Shown here one piece after another: positions 14,847-22,942 of a stretch of DNA of 33,149 nucleotides. The translations under genes and the position numbers were made by a program. Positions within the stretch are counted from its first letter, which is position 1. The number at the start of each line of letters is the position of its first letter. The notes beneath the pieces are model-generated. The model was not told where the DNA came from and searched no databases. It worked only from the letters and a program-made list of their open reading frames with translations. The stretch covers positions 1 through 33,149 of the forward strand of contig CAZWOL010000032.1 of NCBI GenBank assembly GCA_964635325.1, given 5' to 3'. Source of the DNA: BOG-1112 sp964635325. Lineage in GTDB: Bacteria; Bdellovibrionota_B; Oligoflexia; Oligoflexales; Bog-1112.

Positions 14847-16151
14847 CTAAAAAGCGATAGAGGCGAGACGTCGAGCACTAATATACCACTGATCGACAGT
14901 TTTGAATTCATCGATAAAACGTTCTTCTAAGAGATTCTCTACAAAGAGTCTAAATCTTACTTCGTGCAAGCCGGCTCTAAAGTTGTCGAGATCAAAAGAT
15001 ACAGCAACATTCACCGGGCTTTTGCCGAGTGGCAGAGGTAGGCGCTTGCGTTTCTTCAATTCCTCTGAGTTTACATTTTCAACATACATATAGGGAATAT
15101 TCTTGTCTTCAGACATCTGCTTGGAGGGTTGAAATTCCAAATAGAGCATATAATTTTTTGCACGTGCTGTAGCCCAATAGTGACCCAAGCGACTTTCGTT
15201 GTCGTTGATTTTGGCATCTTTATTATCAATTGCTGGCATATTGGCAGCTACATTCAAATTTGCTGGGTTTTCGGTTAGTGCTAATCCGTAATAGAAATAG
15301 CTCCCTCCATTCAAAGCCTTCTTTCCATCTAAAGGATTGTCTATGATAGCTGGCAAATAGACCGCATTCGAGAAAAATGAAACTTCCGTGTACATCCCCA
15401 GATCGAATTTCAGCTTCAAGATTTTGTAATCGAAATTCACACGGGTAATCGCACGTACAGGACCAACTTTGTATGCATCAAGGTCGCTTTCAATATCACT
15501 GTCTCCCACATTAAAAGTGAGAAAGTACTTCATATCGATCTTTAAAAACACAGATGACGAGAGAATAATTTGATCCTCTTTTTTTCCAGGCTGTTCTATA
15601 TTAACACCCCGAACCACGAGGTAATTCTGATTATTGAAGAGATAGCGATAGCGTGAAGTTGTGACTTGCGCATTTTCGAGATCAAAGGAAACATAGGATT
15701 CTTTAGCAAGCGGTGGTGGGTCTGTAAAGTAGACCCCAACATAAATTGCTCCTTCTTTACCACCTCTCTTAAAGCCAACTTCGTACAGTATGTTTGGCTT
15801 TTTCATAGACCACTTCGTTGGAGGCTGGCGCATACCAACATCGTTGCCCATAACACAAAGTTCATCCTGATTGCTAAAAATGCCATTGCTAAACTTTGCA
15901 GTCGGATGCTTACCTTGGTCTAAAATATAGTCCCCATACTTATCTTTTTGGTCAATTTGGAAAGGAATAATAACAGCGGATCCGTCGGGATCCGTTCTAA
16001 AGACTCGATACTTTGCAAGGGGATGGAATTGAACCGCATGAATTTGCTTTGCAGGGATCACAATCGGCACATTGTGAAGACCGGCCTTCGCCATTGTGGA
16101 TAAAAAGATACCTACAGAGCTGAGAAAGAGAATCCAGACTTCTCGCTTCAT
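14847..16151 (-). CDS. Large secreted protein of unknown function
   Basis: This 434-residue protein has a clear signal peptide (MKREVWILFLSSVGIFLSTMAKA, cleavage near residue 23). The mature part is beta-rich with no transmembrane helix. Characteristic segments are IIPFQIDQKDKYGDYILDQG, FSNQDELCVMGNDVG and GGSYFYYGLAL. The FQID...GDY...DEL...D.G pattern recalls uncharacterised secreted proteins I associate with deltaproteobacterial-type genomes, but I cannot name a domain. The protein ends in Phe (RLASIAF), although the rest is not a clear barrel. It may be periplasmic or surface-exposed. It is followed on the same strand by the coiled-coil gene after a 57-base gap. Confidence 0.5.
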   Translation of the reverse strand: MKREVWILFLSSVGIFLSTMAKAGLHNVPIVIPAKQIHAVQFHPLAKYRVFRTDPDGSAVIIPFQIDQKDKYGDYILDQGKHPTAKFSNGIFSNQDELCVMGNDVGMRQPPTKWSMKKPNILYEVGFKRGGKEGAIYVGVYFTDPPPLAKESYVSFDLENAQVTTSRYRYLFNNQNYLVVRGVNIEQPGKKEDQIILSSSVFLKIDMKYFLTFNVGDSDIESDLDAYKVGPVRAITRVNFDYKILKLKFDLGMYTEVSFFSNAVYLPAIIDNPLDGKKALNGGSYFYYGLALTENPANLNVAANMPAIDNKDAKINDNESRLGHYWATARAKNYMLYLEFQPSKQMSEDKNIPYMYVENVNSEELKKRKRLPLPLGKSPVNVAVSFDLDNFRAGLHEVRFRLFVENLLEERFIDEFKTVDQWYISARRLASIAF

Positions 16152-16193
16152 TTTTTCTAAGCCTCAAGGAATGGAGAAGGATCGGAGTTTTGT

Positions 16194-16230
16194 CTAGCTT
16201 CCATTATAGCGCAAAGCGAACAGAAGCTAG
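16194..16230. terminator. 8-bp inverted repeat between two secreted-protein genes
   Basis: CTAGCTTC (16194-16201) pairs exactly with GAAGCTAG (16223-16230) around a 21-base loop. It lies in the gap between two minus-strand genes. There is no T-run on the minus strand, so termination is only possible. Confidence 0.3.
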
Positions 16231-16273
16231 TTTGCATACGGTTATGGTAAGTCTAAAAGGAGAAGAAATTTGG

Positions 16274-16747
16274 TTAATTAACCAATGACATTGCACCAAA
16301 CCAAGTTGTTGCAGTGCGATCCTTTGGCATCCAAACGGAACCCATGTTGTGAACAACTTTTTTATCTGCGCCAATATGGACAGTTTCTTCAACCATATTG
16401 CCTTCAGTATCCTTGTAACCAAGGTGACAGAAACGAATCGCTTCAGCGTTGCCATTGTCCCAGCAGTAGCCACCACCGGTTTGTTTGCCATCAACCATAA
16501 CTGCGAAGAAGCTATCACCGACTTTTTTTGTCGTGTATGAGCAATTGTGAACTTCGCCGTTAACTGTAATTTCGTTGTCAAACTTCATTTCATCGCCATT
16601 GCTTTCAATGTGCAATTTTGCAGTGTATTCACCAGATGTACCAGTTGTTGATTTCCAGTCACCTTTTCCTTCATAGTCGTGAGCCTGAGCATTGAAAGCA
16701 GCCAAAGAAATAAAACTGACAACTGCGCTTATGAGAAGCTTTCTCAT
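16274..16747 (-). CDS. Small secreted beta-rich protein, function unknown
   Basis: This 157-residue protein has a textbook signal peptide (MRKLLISAVVSFISLAAFNAQA, cleavage before HDYEG). The mature domain of about 135 residues reads as an up-and-down beta barrel: DWKSTTGTSGEYTAKLHI, MKFDNEITVNGEVHNCSY, DSFFAVMVDGKQTGGGYCW and AIRFCHLGYKDTEG. It has three Cys near 69, 95 and 107. The shape recalls lipocalin-like or DUF1579-like ligand binders, but no defining motif is certain. The SD GGAGG is strong, and a good promoter with an overlapping inverted repeat lies upstream, suggesting a well-expressed and regulated gene. Confidence 0.55.
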   Translation of the reverse strand: MRKLLISAVVSFISLAAFNAQAHDYEGKGDWKSTTGTSGEYTAKLHIESNGDEMKFDNEITVNGEVHNCSYTTKKVGDSFFAVMVDGKQTGGGYCWDNGNAEAIRFCHLGYKDTEGNMVEETVHIGADKKVVHNMGSVWMPKDRTATTWFGAMSLVN

Positions 16748-16782
16748 AATTCCTCCAAAGATTGGTTAGGGAAAAAATTCAC

Positions 16783-16826
16783 TCATTCTTAGTGCTATTA
16801 AAAAGAATGATCGGAGATTAGGTCAA
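16783..16826 (-). promoter_or_regulatory. Promoter with an inverted repeat across its -10 box
   Basis: Reading the minus strand, TTGACC (plus-strand 16821-16826) is followed after 18 bases by TTTAAT (16797-16802). The expected start is about 40-45 bases before the ATG at 16747. TCATTCTT (16783-16790) and AAGAATGA (16803-16810) form an exact 8-bp inverted repeat centred on the -10 box, the usual position of a repressor operator. Confidence 0.5.
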
Positions 16827-17023
16827 ATATTGATCCTAGTGAGAGGTTATTGTTTGTGATAAAGTTAGGGTGTTTTTTTCGCATTAGCAACTTGTTAGCA
16901 TTGATGCCAAATTCTTGATTTGCCAACTGGTCAAGAGAGTGCGAGCTTCTTATGGAGCAGACGATGCAAACGCAGGCCAGGTTTATAGACAAGACATCTA
17001 AAAAACCGCAAAACAGGAATGCA

Positions 17024-17809
17024 ATGGATCTTATTTTTAAATCCTTAGCTGATATATGTCGTTGTGCTGAAGACGCTGGTGCATTAATTCGACAGCACTA
17101 CCAATCCCAAAAAATCACAGTGCGCACTAAAGATGACCTAACCCCTGTCACTCAAGCCGACTGGGATGCACACGTCCTTATCAGCGATTTTTTGCAACGG
17201 TACTCGCTTCCCATTATTAGCGAAGAAAGTCATAGCATCGACGATCCTATTCCAAGCGGTACTTTTTGGTTAGTCGACCCCTTGGACGGCACACGTGAAT
17301 TTTTGCATCGCACTGGCGACTTCACCGTCAATATTGCGCTCATCGACAAAAATTATCCGGTGCTCGGTGTCATTTATTCACCTATGAGCGATGAACTTTT
17401 CTTTGCAACACAAAATCAAGGAGCATTCAAACGCACAGCGGATGCTAAAGTCACGCAAATACATACACACGGATTTAAACCCGACAAATTTACGGTTCTG
17501 GTGGCACGTCAGCATCGAGGTAACTATGAGGATGAGATTCAACAGAAATGGCCACAGGCGCAGATCACACGCCTCGGAAGTGCTATCAAATACTGTCGTA
17601 TTGCAGAAGGTTCTGCAGATCTCTACTTGCGTCATCGTCCTAGCTACGAATGGGATACCGCAGCAGGACAATGCCTAATTGAAGAAGCAGGTGGCCGTTT
17701 CATCGACTTGGATGGCAAGCGCGTGCGCTATTGCAAGCCCAAACTCCTCAACCACAAGCTCTTTGCTATTGGAGATAGTCGCATCGCATTTCGTGACTAT
17801 CTCTACTGA
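17024..17809 (+). CDS. cysQ: 3'(2'),5'-bisphosphate nucleotidase
   Basis: This 261-residue enzyme of the inositol-monophosphatase fold hydrolyses 3'-phosphoadenosine 5'-phosphate to AMP, recycling the by-product of sulphate assimilation. Metal-binding motifs are intact: SEES (E67, E68), LVDPLDGTREF (D85, D88) and YEWDTAAGQ (D211). TGDFTVNIALI after the second motif is typical of CysQ rather than SuhB. I chose ATG 17024 because AGGA lies 5 bases upstream and the N-terminus then matches E. coli CysQ. The frame continues to 16952, but that would add 24 polar residues. No other sulphur gene is nearby. Confidence 0.88.
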   Translation: MDLIFKSLADICRCAEDAGALIRQHYQSQKITVRTKDDLTPVTQADWDAHVLISDFLQRYSLPIISEESHSIDDPIPSGTFWLVDPLDGTREFLHRTGDFTVNIALIDKNYPVLGVIYSPMSDELFFATQNQGAFKRTADAKVTQIHTHGFKPDKFTVLVARQHRGNYEDEIQQKWPQAQITRLGSAIKYCRIAEGSADLYLRHRPSYEWDTAAGQCLIEEAGGRFIDLDGKRVRYCKPKLLNHKLFAIGDSRIAFRDYLY

Positions 17810-17908
17810 GACAATTTTTCGCGCTGCTATCTTCATCATCATTTCATCTCTTCCTGCTAAATTGACTTTCGTTGCTATGTAAATTCGGATTTAGCTTGAG
17901 GTATCTAG

Positions 17909-18241
17909 ATGCGTAATTGGATTTTTTTCTTAAAATTGAGTGTGCTTCCTATCGCGATATTGTGCAGCAGCATCAATGCATATGCTGTTGAGATCTCCTT
18001 TGAAAGGCATTGCAAAAGCTTTGAGATGGATATCGTTTGTAAATTTTGGGCCTGCGAAATAGCAAAGAAGAACTCCACGGACTTCTGTAAAAGAAAGAAT
18101 TTTCGCGTCACGCAGCTCACAAAAAAACACTCTGCTATCACAACATCATATGGCAAAAATCGTTCTGGAATATGTATCTATGAAGTTTTCTGTGAGGGCC
18201 AAGAAAGCGAGCAGAGCCATTTAATGCACGAAGAGCCTTGA
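17909..18241 (+). CDS. Small Cys-rich secreted protein
   Basis: This 110-residue protein has a signal peptide (MRNWIFFLKLSVLPIAILCS... with AYA and cleavage near residue 26). The mature part is only about 84 residues and has six Cys (near 35, 44, 49, 60, 89 and 95), so up to three disulphides are possible. It has no recognised domain. It precedes the pilin gene by 137 bases on the same strand and may belong to the same surface unit. TTGAGG lies about 10 bases before the ATG and acts as a modest SD. Confidence 0.5.
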   Translation: MRNWIFFLKLSVLPIAILCSSINAYAVEISFERHCKSFEMDIVCKFWACEIAKKNSTDFCKRKNFRVTQLTKKHSAITTSYGKNRSGICIYEVFCEGQESEQSHLMHEEP

Positions 18242-18253
18242 AAAACCAGGCTC
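18233..18253 (+). terminator. Hairpin at the stop of the Cys-rich gene
   Basis: GAGCCT (18233-18238) pairs with AGGCTC (18248-18253) through 6 bp, with the TGA stop inside the 9-base loop. No T-run follows, so it is a weak terminator candidate. Confidence 0.3.
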
Positions 18254-18378
18254 CCACAAGACGCCATCTAACATGTGTCGGTCTCCCGAACACAAAACAT
18301 CGACTTGAACGCATCTTTGTCCCTGGACGATCACTAAGAGTTTGGGCAACTTGCTGAAAACTTAGTAAGGGGACACGC

Positions 18379-18576
18379 ATGTCTGCGACGAAAAACAAAC
18401 AAAAGGGTGGTGTAGCCCTCGAATATATTCTTGTCAGCGCATTTGCAGCTGTAGCAAGCACTCTCATCCTTGGCGTCATCGGAGGGATTACCAAACAGAA
18501 GCTCGAGCAACTCAAAGAAAAATTTGGTATTGAAGCTGATTTTTCGGCATTCGATAGCTTTGACAAAACTCCATGA
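18379..18576 (+). CDS. Flp-type pilin precursor
   Basis: This 65-residue prepilin has a short basic leader (MSATKNKQKG), then G11-V-A-L-E-Y, a hydrophobic helix to about residue 37 (ILVSAFAAVASTLILGVIGG) and a short charged tail. Cleavage after G10 would place Glu at +5 and Tyr at +6, the arrangement of Flp pilins processed by TadV-type prepilin peptidases. It would assemble into a thin Tad pilus or act as a pseudopilin. No tad/cpa assembly genes are in this window. AAGGGG lies 7-8 bases before the ATG. Its last bases overlap the next gene (ATGA). Confidence 0.75.
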   Translation: MSATKNKQKGGVALEYILVSAFAAVASTLILGVIGGITKQKLEQLKEKFGIEADFSAFDSFDKTP

Positions 18577-18926
18577 TTCAGGTCTTTTGTAGTGCCATAG
18601 CTCTAGTTTTCAGTATTGCCATTCTACAAGCAAGCATTGCACTTGAGATACATCTTGATGACTTATTTCTTGCAAAATATCGCTTGCTAGAAAACCCTCA
18701 GCAAACGATGAAGAGCTTCTGTGAGAAGAAACCGCACCAAAACTCCAGATTCTTTGATTGCTTTGTAAGGTATGAATGGCACCAGGATGGAAAGTGGCAG
18801 AATGTCTGCACAACAGCAAAGGAACGATGGTTTTTTGGCCCTCGCTACTATGACTTGATTTTGCAATGTGAGATTGGAGGAAGACCCGTGCAGAGCTTGC
18901 AGGCAAAATGGAGGATCCGTTACTGA
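18573..18926 (+). CDS. Exported protein coupled to the Flp-type pilin
   Basis: This 117-residue protein starts inside the pilin stop (ATGA), so translation is coupled. The first 24 residues are hydrophobic (MIQVFCSAIALVFSIAILQA) without a basic n-region, so they may act as a signal peptide or anchor. The rest is a soluble domain with Cys at 50, 63, 79 and 99 (two possible disulphides) and many aromatics. I recognise no family; a minor pilin or pilus-associated adhesin would fit the context. Its 3' end overlaps the convergent glycine-zipper gene by 7 bases. Confidence 0.55.
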   Translation: MIQVFCSAIALVFSIAILQASIALEIHLDDLFLAKYRLLENPQQTMKSFCEKKPHQNSRFFDCFVRYEWHQDGKWQNVCTTAKERWFFGPRYYDLILQCEIGGRPVQSLQAKWRIRY

Positions 18927-20956
18927 GCAGTACAATTTCTGCTATAGATCTGTTCCATCAAAGCTGTATGAAAAGCTTGTAAGCGCTGCACCTCTTTGTA
19001 AAGACGGGAGTATGTTGCAAAGAACTGACTGCGAGGCGATGCATCTGCTAAGCGCAGTTCGTTTGCACCCACCCACGTCATAACGGACGATATGCCCGTA
19101 CCTAGGAGCCAGGGAGCCGCTGCTCCCATTTTCGCCTTAGCGGAATCCCAAGTCCACTTAGCTCCATTAGCTTCCGCAATTTTTGCATCTCTAAGCTGCT
19201 TTAAATTAGCTTGTACATTAGCCCGTGTCGTTTCGCCGACCGCTCCTGTTTTGTCAAAATTTGCTCTTTGTTCACTTGTCATATCGCCCTCACTCCAAGT
19301 GGGGCTTTTTAGATCATTCCATTTTGCAATAAACTCGCTATAGGACCCTTTAAATGCTCCGACACCAACACCAACTTTCATGCCCGTAAAGGTGCCAAAT
19401 GGTATAAAGTGTCCTGCGAGACCACCAATGATGGCTCCCATCGTCCCACCCTTCGCTGCACCTTTGAAAGCTGCATTACCCAGCTCAGCGATGGTTTTTT
19501 GCCAAGACACTTCGATGCTAGCTTTCTTTCTTTGAATCGATTGAATTTCTTCAGCAATCAATTGCAAATTTTTATCAGAAAGCTGCCTATTCAATAGTTC
19601 CTTGCTATTTGTAGTATTTAAAACCTGGAGACGAGTCCCTATCTCCGTGAACTCACGTATACGTTTTAGATGTTGAATATCTGCTTTGAGCCACTCAAGA
19701 GCAACATTATCAACCAGATAATTTGGATTGACGAAAGATTCAACAAAAGCTGCTGCAAAATGAAAAGCCATAGCAGAGGTTGAAGGCATTGGCCTAGCCT
19801 TTTGAAGGCGATCAATTTCACTCAATAAAGAATCCAAATTCCCTTGGTCTATGTGAGATATAAGATTTTCTTTGTCAGCTTTTTCAATATTAGGATCTTT
19901 ATCAATCCCATCTTTCATTTTCTTCTTCGTAATATCTTCATTCACAGCAAAGGTTCTTTTTTCATGATCTGCTCTTCTCAAAATGTCATGCATCACTTCA
20001 AGTTCAGCTATTTTACTGTTGTATTCTAAGATTTCTATTTGACGTATCTTTTTGTTATATTCCAAGATTTGATCATAAATCTCTTGAACATTTTCAGCAT
20101 GAGTCGTTTTGATTTTCAGAAATGCTTCGTAGCCACTCAGAGCAACCCCAACAGAACCTAGAGTCAGAAAGACTATACCTTCAACATGAGATTTCTCACG
20201 TTTCTGAGCATAGTAGGCGTAATAATTTTGTACGGTCTGCTGACCTGGAGCAAAGTCTGGCGGTGTCTCTGTCGTTGCATTGAGTGCAACTATGTCAAGA
20301 TTTTGGAGCTCTTTAGACAACAGAATATCTACACACGATCTGCTATCTATGCTTTGAAGATTTTTCTGCAGCAACACACTCAACTCATCATTCTGTTTTG
20401 ATGAACTTATATACTGAGCCATAGCCGAACGAATTCCATCACAACGCTTAGCCATCTGTTTACGTAGCTCATCTACACCTCTGAGAAGATCTTGTGAGTT
20501 TTTCGAAGTTTTTTTAAATGTATGATTGATTTGTGTTTCACTCCATGCACTACAAGGATTTTCTGCATCTTTCGCATTTTTTTCGTCAAGACATGAACGC
20601 ACTTGGATATCGTAATTTCCAGATTCTGGAGCTCCGATAAGGAGCTCATCCCCTAAAATTTGATAGGTGTTTGTAGTACTATTTTCTTTTGAAACTACTT
20701 TTACTTCAAAATAATCGACCGCATCCGTACTCTTCACTTGCACAGCCAAAACTTCATCATCTTTGCATATACCTTGGTTGCGAAAACTAAGTTTTGCTGA
20801 CTTCAGGATCCCCGCATCCACCTTCTCACGCTCGACCAAAGCATTTTCTACAAACTGTCGACTATTCAGCTCGTTAGTGCGCACAGTTGAATGATCTTTA
20901 CGTCGAGTGGCACACATCGTGATACAAAGAAGAACTGGAACCCAAAAAATCCTCAC
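18920..20956 (-). CDS. Large envelope protein with FN3-like, coiled-coil and glycine-zipper parts
   Basis: This 678-residue protein starts at GTG 20956, with GAGGAG 6 bases upstream; the frame runs 6 codons further to a TTG. The short signal peptide (MRIFWVPVLLCITMC) may end in a lipidated C15, although Met before the Cys is not a standard lipobox. Residues about 50-145 look like an FN3-type beta domain (YFEVKVVSKE, YDIQVRSC, CSAWSETQ). Then come helices, a membrane-like helix at about 258-279 and a coiled coil with the tandem ILEYNKKIRQIE/ILEYNSKIAELE (297-320). A second hydrophobic patch lies near 394-410. A Gly-zipper stretch follows at about 499-534 (KGAAKGGTMGAIIGGLAG, then VGVGVGAFKG). 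Such zippers insert in or pack against membranes. No family is recognised. It is the last gene of a PilZ-headed unit. Confidence 0.6.
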   Translation of the reverse strand: MRIFWVPVLLCITMCATRRKDHSTVRTNELNSRQFVENALVEREKVDAGILKSAKLSFRNQGICKDDEVLAVQVKSTDAVDYFEVKVVSKENSTTNTYQILGDELLIGAPESGNYDIQVRSCLDEKNAKDAENPCSAWSETQINHTFKKTSKNSQDLLRGVDELRKQMAKRCDGIRSAMAQYISSSKQNDELSVLLQKNLQSIDSRSCVDILLSKELQNLDIVALNATTETPPDFAPGQQTVQNYYAYYAQKREKSHVEGIVFLTLGSVGVALSGYEAFLKIKTTHAENVQEIYDQILEYNKKIRQIEILEYNSKIAELEVMHDILRRADHEKRTFAVNEDITKKKMKDGIDKDPNIEKADKENLISHIDQGNLDSLLSEIDRLQKARPMPSTSAMAFHFAAAFVESFVNPNYLVDNVALEWLKADIQHLKRIREFTEIGTRLQVLNTTNSKELLNRQLSDKNLQLIAEEIQSIQRKKASIEVSWQKTIAELGNAAFKGAAKGGTMGAIIGGLAGHFIPFGTFTGMKVGVGVGAFKGSYSEFIAKWNDLKSPTWSEGDMTSEQRANFDKTGAVGETTRANVQANLKQLRDAKIAEANGAKWTWDSAKAKMGAAAPWLLGTGISSVMTWVGANELRLADASPRSQFFATYSRLYKEVQRLQAFHTALMEQIYSRNCTAQ

Positions 20957-20970
20957 TTCTCGCTCCTCTT

Positions 20971-22176
20971 TCAAGATGCTTTCGCATGACTATGCATATG
21001 CTCGTGTCCAACACTCACAAGACTACCCAGTATAGCCACCTGTTCGAAGACTTCGCTAACCTTGGAGCGATGAAACGAGGGATGACGTCCACGCTTGTGG
21101 GAGCGCAAAAAGTGTACTGGATTTTGGGCAGGTCGTATACCATTCTCTAGGTTATGAGCAAATTCGCTTTGCTGCTCATCAAGTATGGCTTCACGATGAA
21201 TCTGTTCGGACAATTCAGCTACGAATGGATCTTTTATGCGATAGATAGACGATAACAAATCATAAACCAAAGGTTTGTGATTTATTTTGCTGGCAACCTG
21301 CAAAAGAGCTCCCAAATGCTGAAGAAAAGTATGACGAGCACGTTTGGAAGCCGACTCTTGGTTCAGGGAGTCCCCAAGTGTTTGCAAAAAGAGCGAGCAA
21401 CGATCGGGTTGCTTAAGTATATAGTATTTGAAGATCTCATGAATAATACGCTGCGATGAAGAAGGCGCTTCCAAAATATAGGGGAAGTTATCGAGCAAGA
21501 ACTGCAAAGCAATACCTTCGGTTTTTTTCTGAAAAAGCAATTGGAAGAGAAATTCCAACACAGTATAACCAAAGCGATTCATCACACGATCAAACTCTGC
21601 ATGATTTTTTCCACCCCTTGTCATATAACCAAAATAGTGCAACAAACTAAGGCGAATCACATAGTTATTTAGGTTTGAAACCGAAAGCAGATAGGTTGCA
21701 ATTTGAGGTAACAGTTTGTGAGCATCCACAAAACTTTCTTCGCCTGAACGATTCTTTTGTTCGATTGTCTTTCCAAGATCACAGATCAACATTACGGCTG
21801 CAGCATAGGCATCATCTTGGTGTTTGGAATCGGCAATTTCTGAAGAAAGACCGATTTGAATGAGCTTCATACAACCACGCACCGATTCCGGTTCTGCAAA
21901 AAACTGCTCAACAGCTGACCTAAGATAAATATCTTTGCGTGTGAAAGCAAGCCACAGTAAAAGCGTCTCGACTGTGTTTTCATCATGAATGCGATCTTGC
22001 TCATCTGCGCAAATACGCTGAACCAAATGTCGGATGAGTTGGATCTGATTGTCTTCACTCAGACGTCGCGTCACGGTACTCAAATGAGACCATTTGACCG
22101 TTATGCCACGATCTATGAGTGTCAATGCTTGGTCTAAATATTTCAAACGATTCCATTGGATCGGCGCTCTAGGCAT
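20971..22176 (-). CDS. Alpha-helical cytoplasmic protein, function unknown
   Basis: This 401-residue protein has no signal peptide and no membrane helix. It consists almost wholly of amphipathic helices (LIRHLVQRICADEQD, TVETLLLWLAFTRKD, LLPQIATYLLSVSNLNNYVIRLSLLHYFGYM) in a HEAT/ARM-like rhythm. The C-terminus is His/Lys/Arg-rich (HKRGRHPSFHRSK, HEHMHSHAKAS). It starts at ATG 22176 with GAGAGG 8 bases upstream. It overlaps the PilZ gene by 8 bases and ends about 15 bases before the start chosen for the glycine-zipper gene. The tight packing suggests a functional link to c-di-GMP signalling, for example as a scaffold; that is inference. Confidence 0.55.
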   Translation of the reverse strand: MPRAPIQWNRLKYLDQALTLIDRGITVKWSHLSTVTRRLSEDNQIQLIRHLVQRICADEQDRIHDENTVETLLLWLAFTRKDIYLRSAVEQFFAEPESVRGCMKLIQIGLSSEIADSKHQDDAYAAAVMLICDLGKTIEQKNRSGEESFVDAHKLLPQIATYLLSVSNLNNYVIRLSLLHYFGYMTRGGKNHAEFDRVMNRFGYTVLEFLFQLLFQKKTEGIALQFLLDNFPYILEAPSSSQRIIHEIFKYYILKQPDRCSLFLQTLGDSLNQESASKRARHTFLQHLGALLQVASKINHKPLVYDLLSSIYRIKDPFVAELSEQIHREAILDEQQSEFAHNLENGIRPAQNPVHFLRSHKRGRHPSFHRSKVSEVFEQVAILGSLVSVGHEHMHSHAKAS

Positions 22177-22732
22177 GGTATGAACCTCTCTGACTACTCG
22201 TCAGGTTTGTGTTTTCAATAGCAATCAAGTTTTGAATTTCTGCAGTAATTTTTTTGTCGAGTTTTTCAAAGCGCATTCCATAACCTCTAGGGGTTTTGGA
22301 AATCCGAATTATTGTCACTTTCGCACGAAAATAATTTTCAAAATTTTTCAATTTGCAGGTTATATTGACCAACTCACCGACTTTGAAAAGATCCAGATCG
22401 GTTTCGATAAAGATACCACTCGGAGAGATGTTCACCCCCTTGCCTATTTCGAGTTTGTCTCGTCCATGAATGATAACTTTGCCACTCACGGTAGCTCGTG
22501 GTGCACGCTTACGCAGTTCTTTCAATTCTGTAGGAGGAGGTGGAGGCCCTCCTGCGATCACCTCTAGCTCATTCAAGCAATCTGCTACAAGCCGCCAGTC
22601 TTTCCATCCAGTCCTGAAGACAAAGGCCTCGTCCGGTAGCTCATGCGCATAGTAGAGCCCTTGGATAGCAGATAACTCGATCGGTCCAGTCTGCTTCTGG
22701 TCATGATAGGTATACCAGTCTCTTTCAATCAC
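22169..22732 (-). CDS. GYF-like plus PilZ domain protein (putative c-di-GMP effector)
   Basis: This is a 187-residue cytoplasmic protein. Residues 4-52 (DWYTYHDQKQTGPIEL, then WKDWRLVAD) match the GYF_2-type domain. A GGPPPPP linker (61-67) leads to a PilZ domain at about 72-170. The second PilZ motif is exact (N101-x-S103-x-x-G106 in NISPSGIF). The first is RKRAPRATV, with Arg at 74, 76 and 79, so the classic RxxxR spacing is shifted and c-di-GMP binding is likely but not certain. It starts at a GTG with GGGAGG 6 bases upstream. It heads a three-gene overlapping unit. Confidence 0.82.
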   Translation of the reverse strand: MIERDWYTYHDQKQTGPIELSAIQGLYYAHELPDEAFVFRTGWKDWRLVADCLNELEVIAGGPPPPPTELKELRKRAPRATVSGKVIIHGRDKLEIGKGVNISPSGIFIETDLDLFKVGELVNITCKLKNFENYFRAKVTIIRISKTPRGYGMRFEKLDKKITAEIQNLIAIENTNLTSSQRGSYHA

Positions 22733-22942
22733 CGCGAACCTCCCAGTGCGTTCACGGAAGCATCGTCGTCTCGATTTTTTTAATGAGATAAAAGGTTCAG
22801 TATGCTGATTTAATTAGTTTATTTATTCAGTTTACAGAAAAGACCAAACCAAATTCCGCGGTTTATTAAGACGACCTAAGAAGCACTAATGATTTGCGAT
22901 CAACTCAGAGCTATGTTAGAAAAATGTTCCGTTTCCTTATAT

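Noticed and set aside
16271..16284. 14-base perfect palindrome TGGTTAATTAACCA at a stop codon
   Set aside because: It spans the last codons and stop of a gene, is AT-rich and has no loop or T-run, so chance is a fair explanation.
18920..20956. Glycine-zipper protein as a phage tape-measure or colicin
   Set aside because: It has an export signal and an FN3-like domain and lies in a PilZ-headed unit, with no phage or immunity genes nearby.
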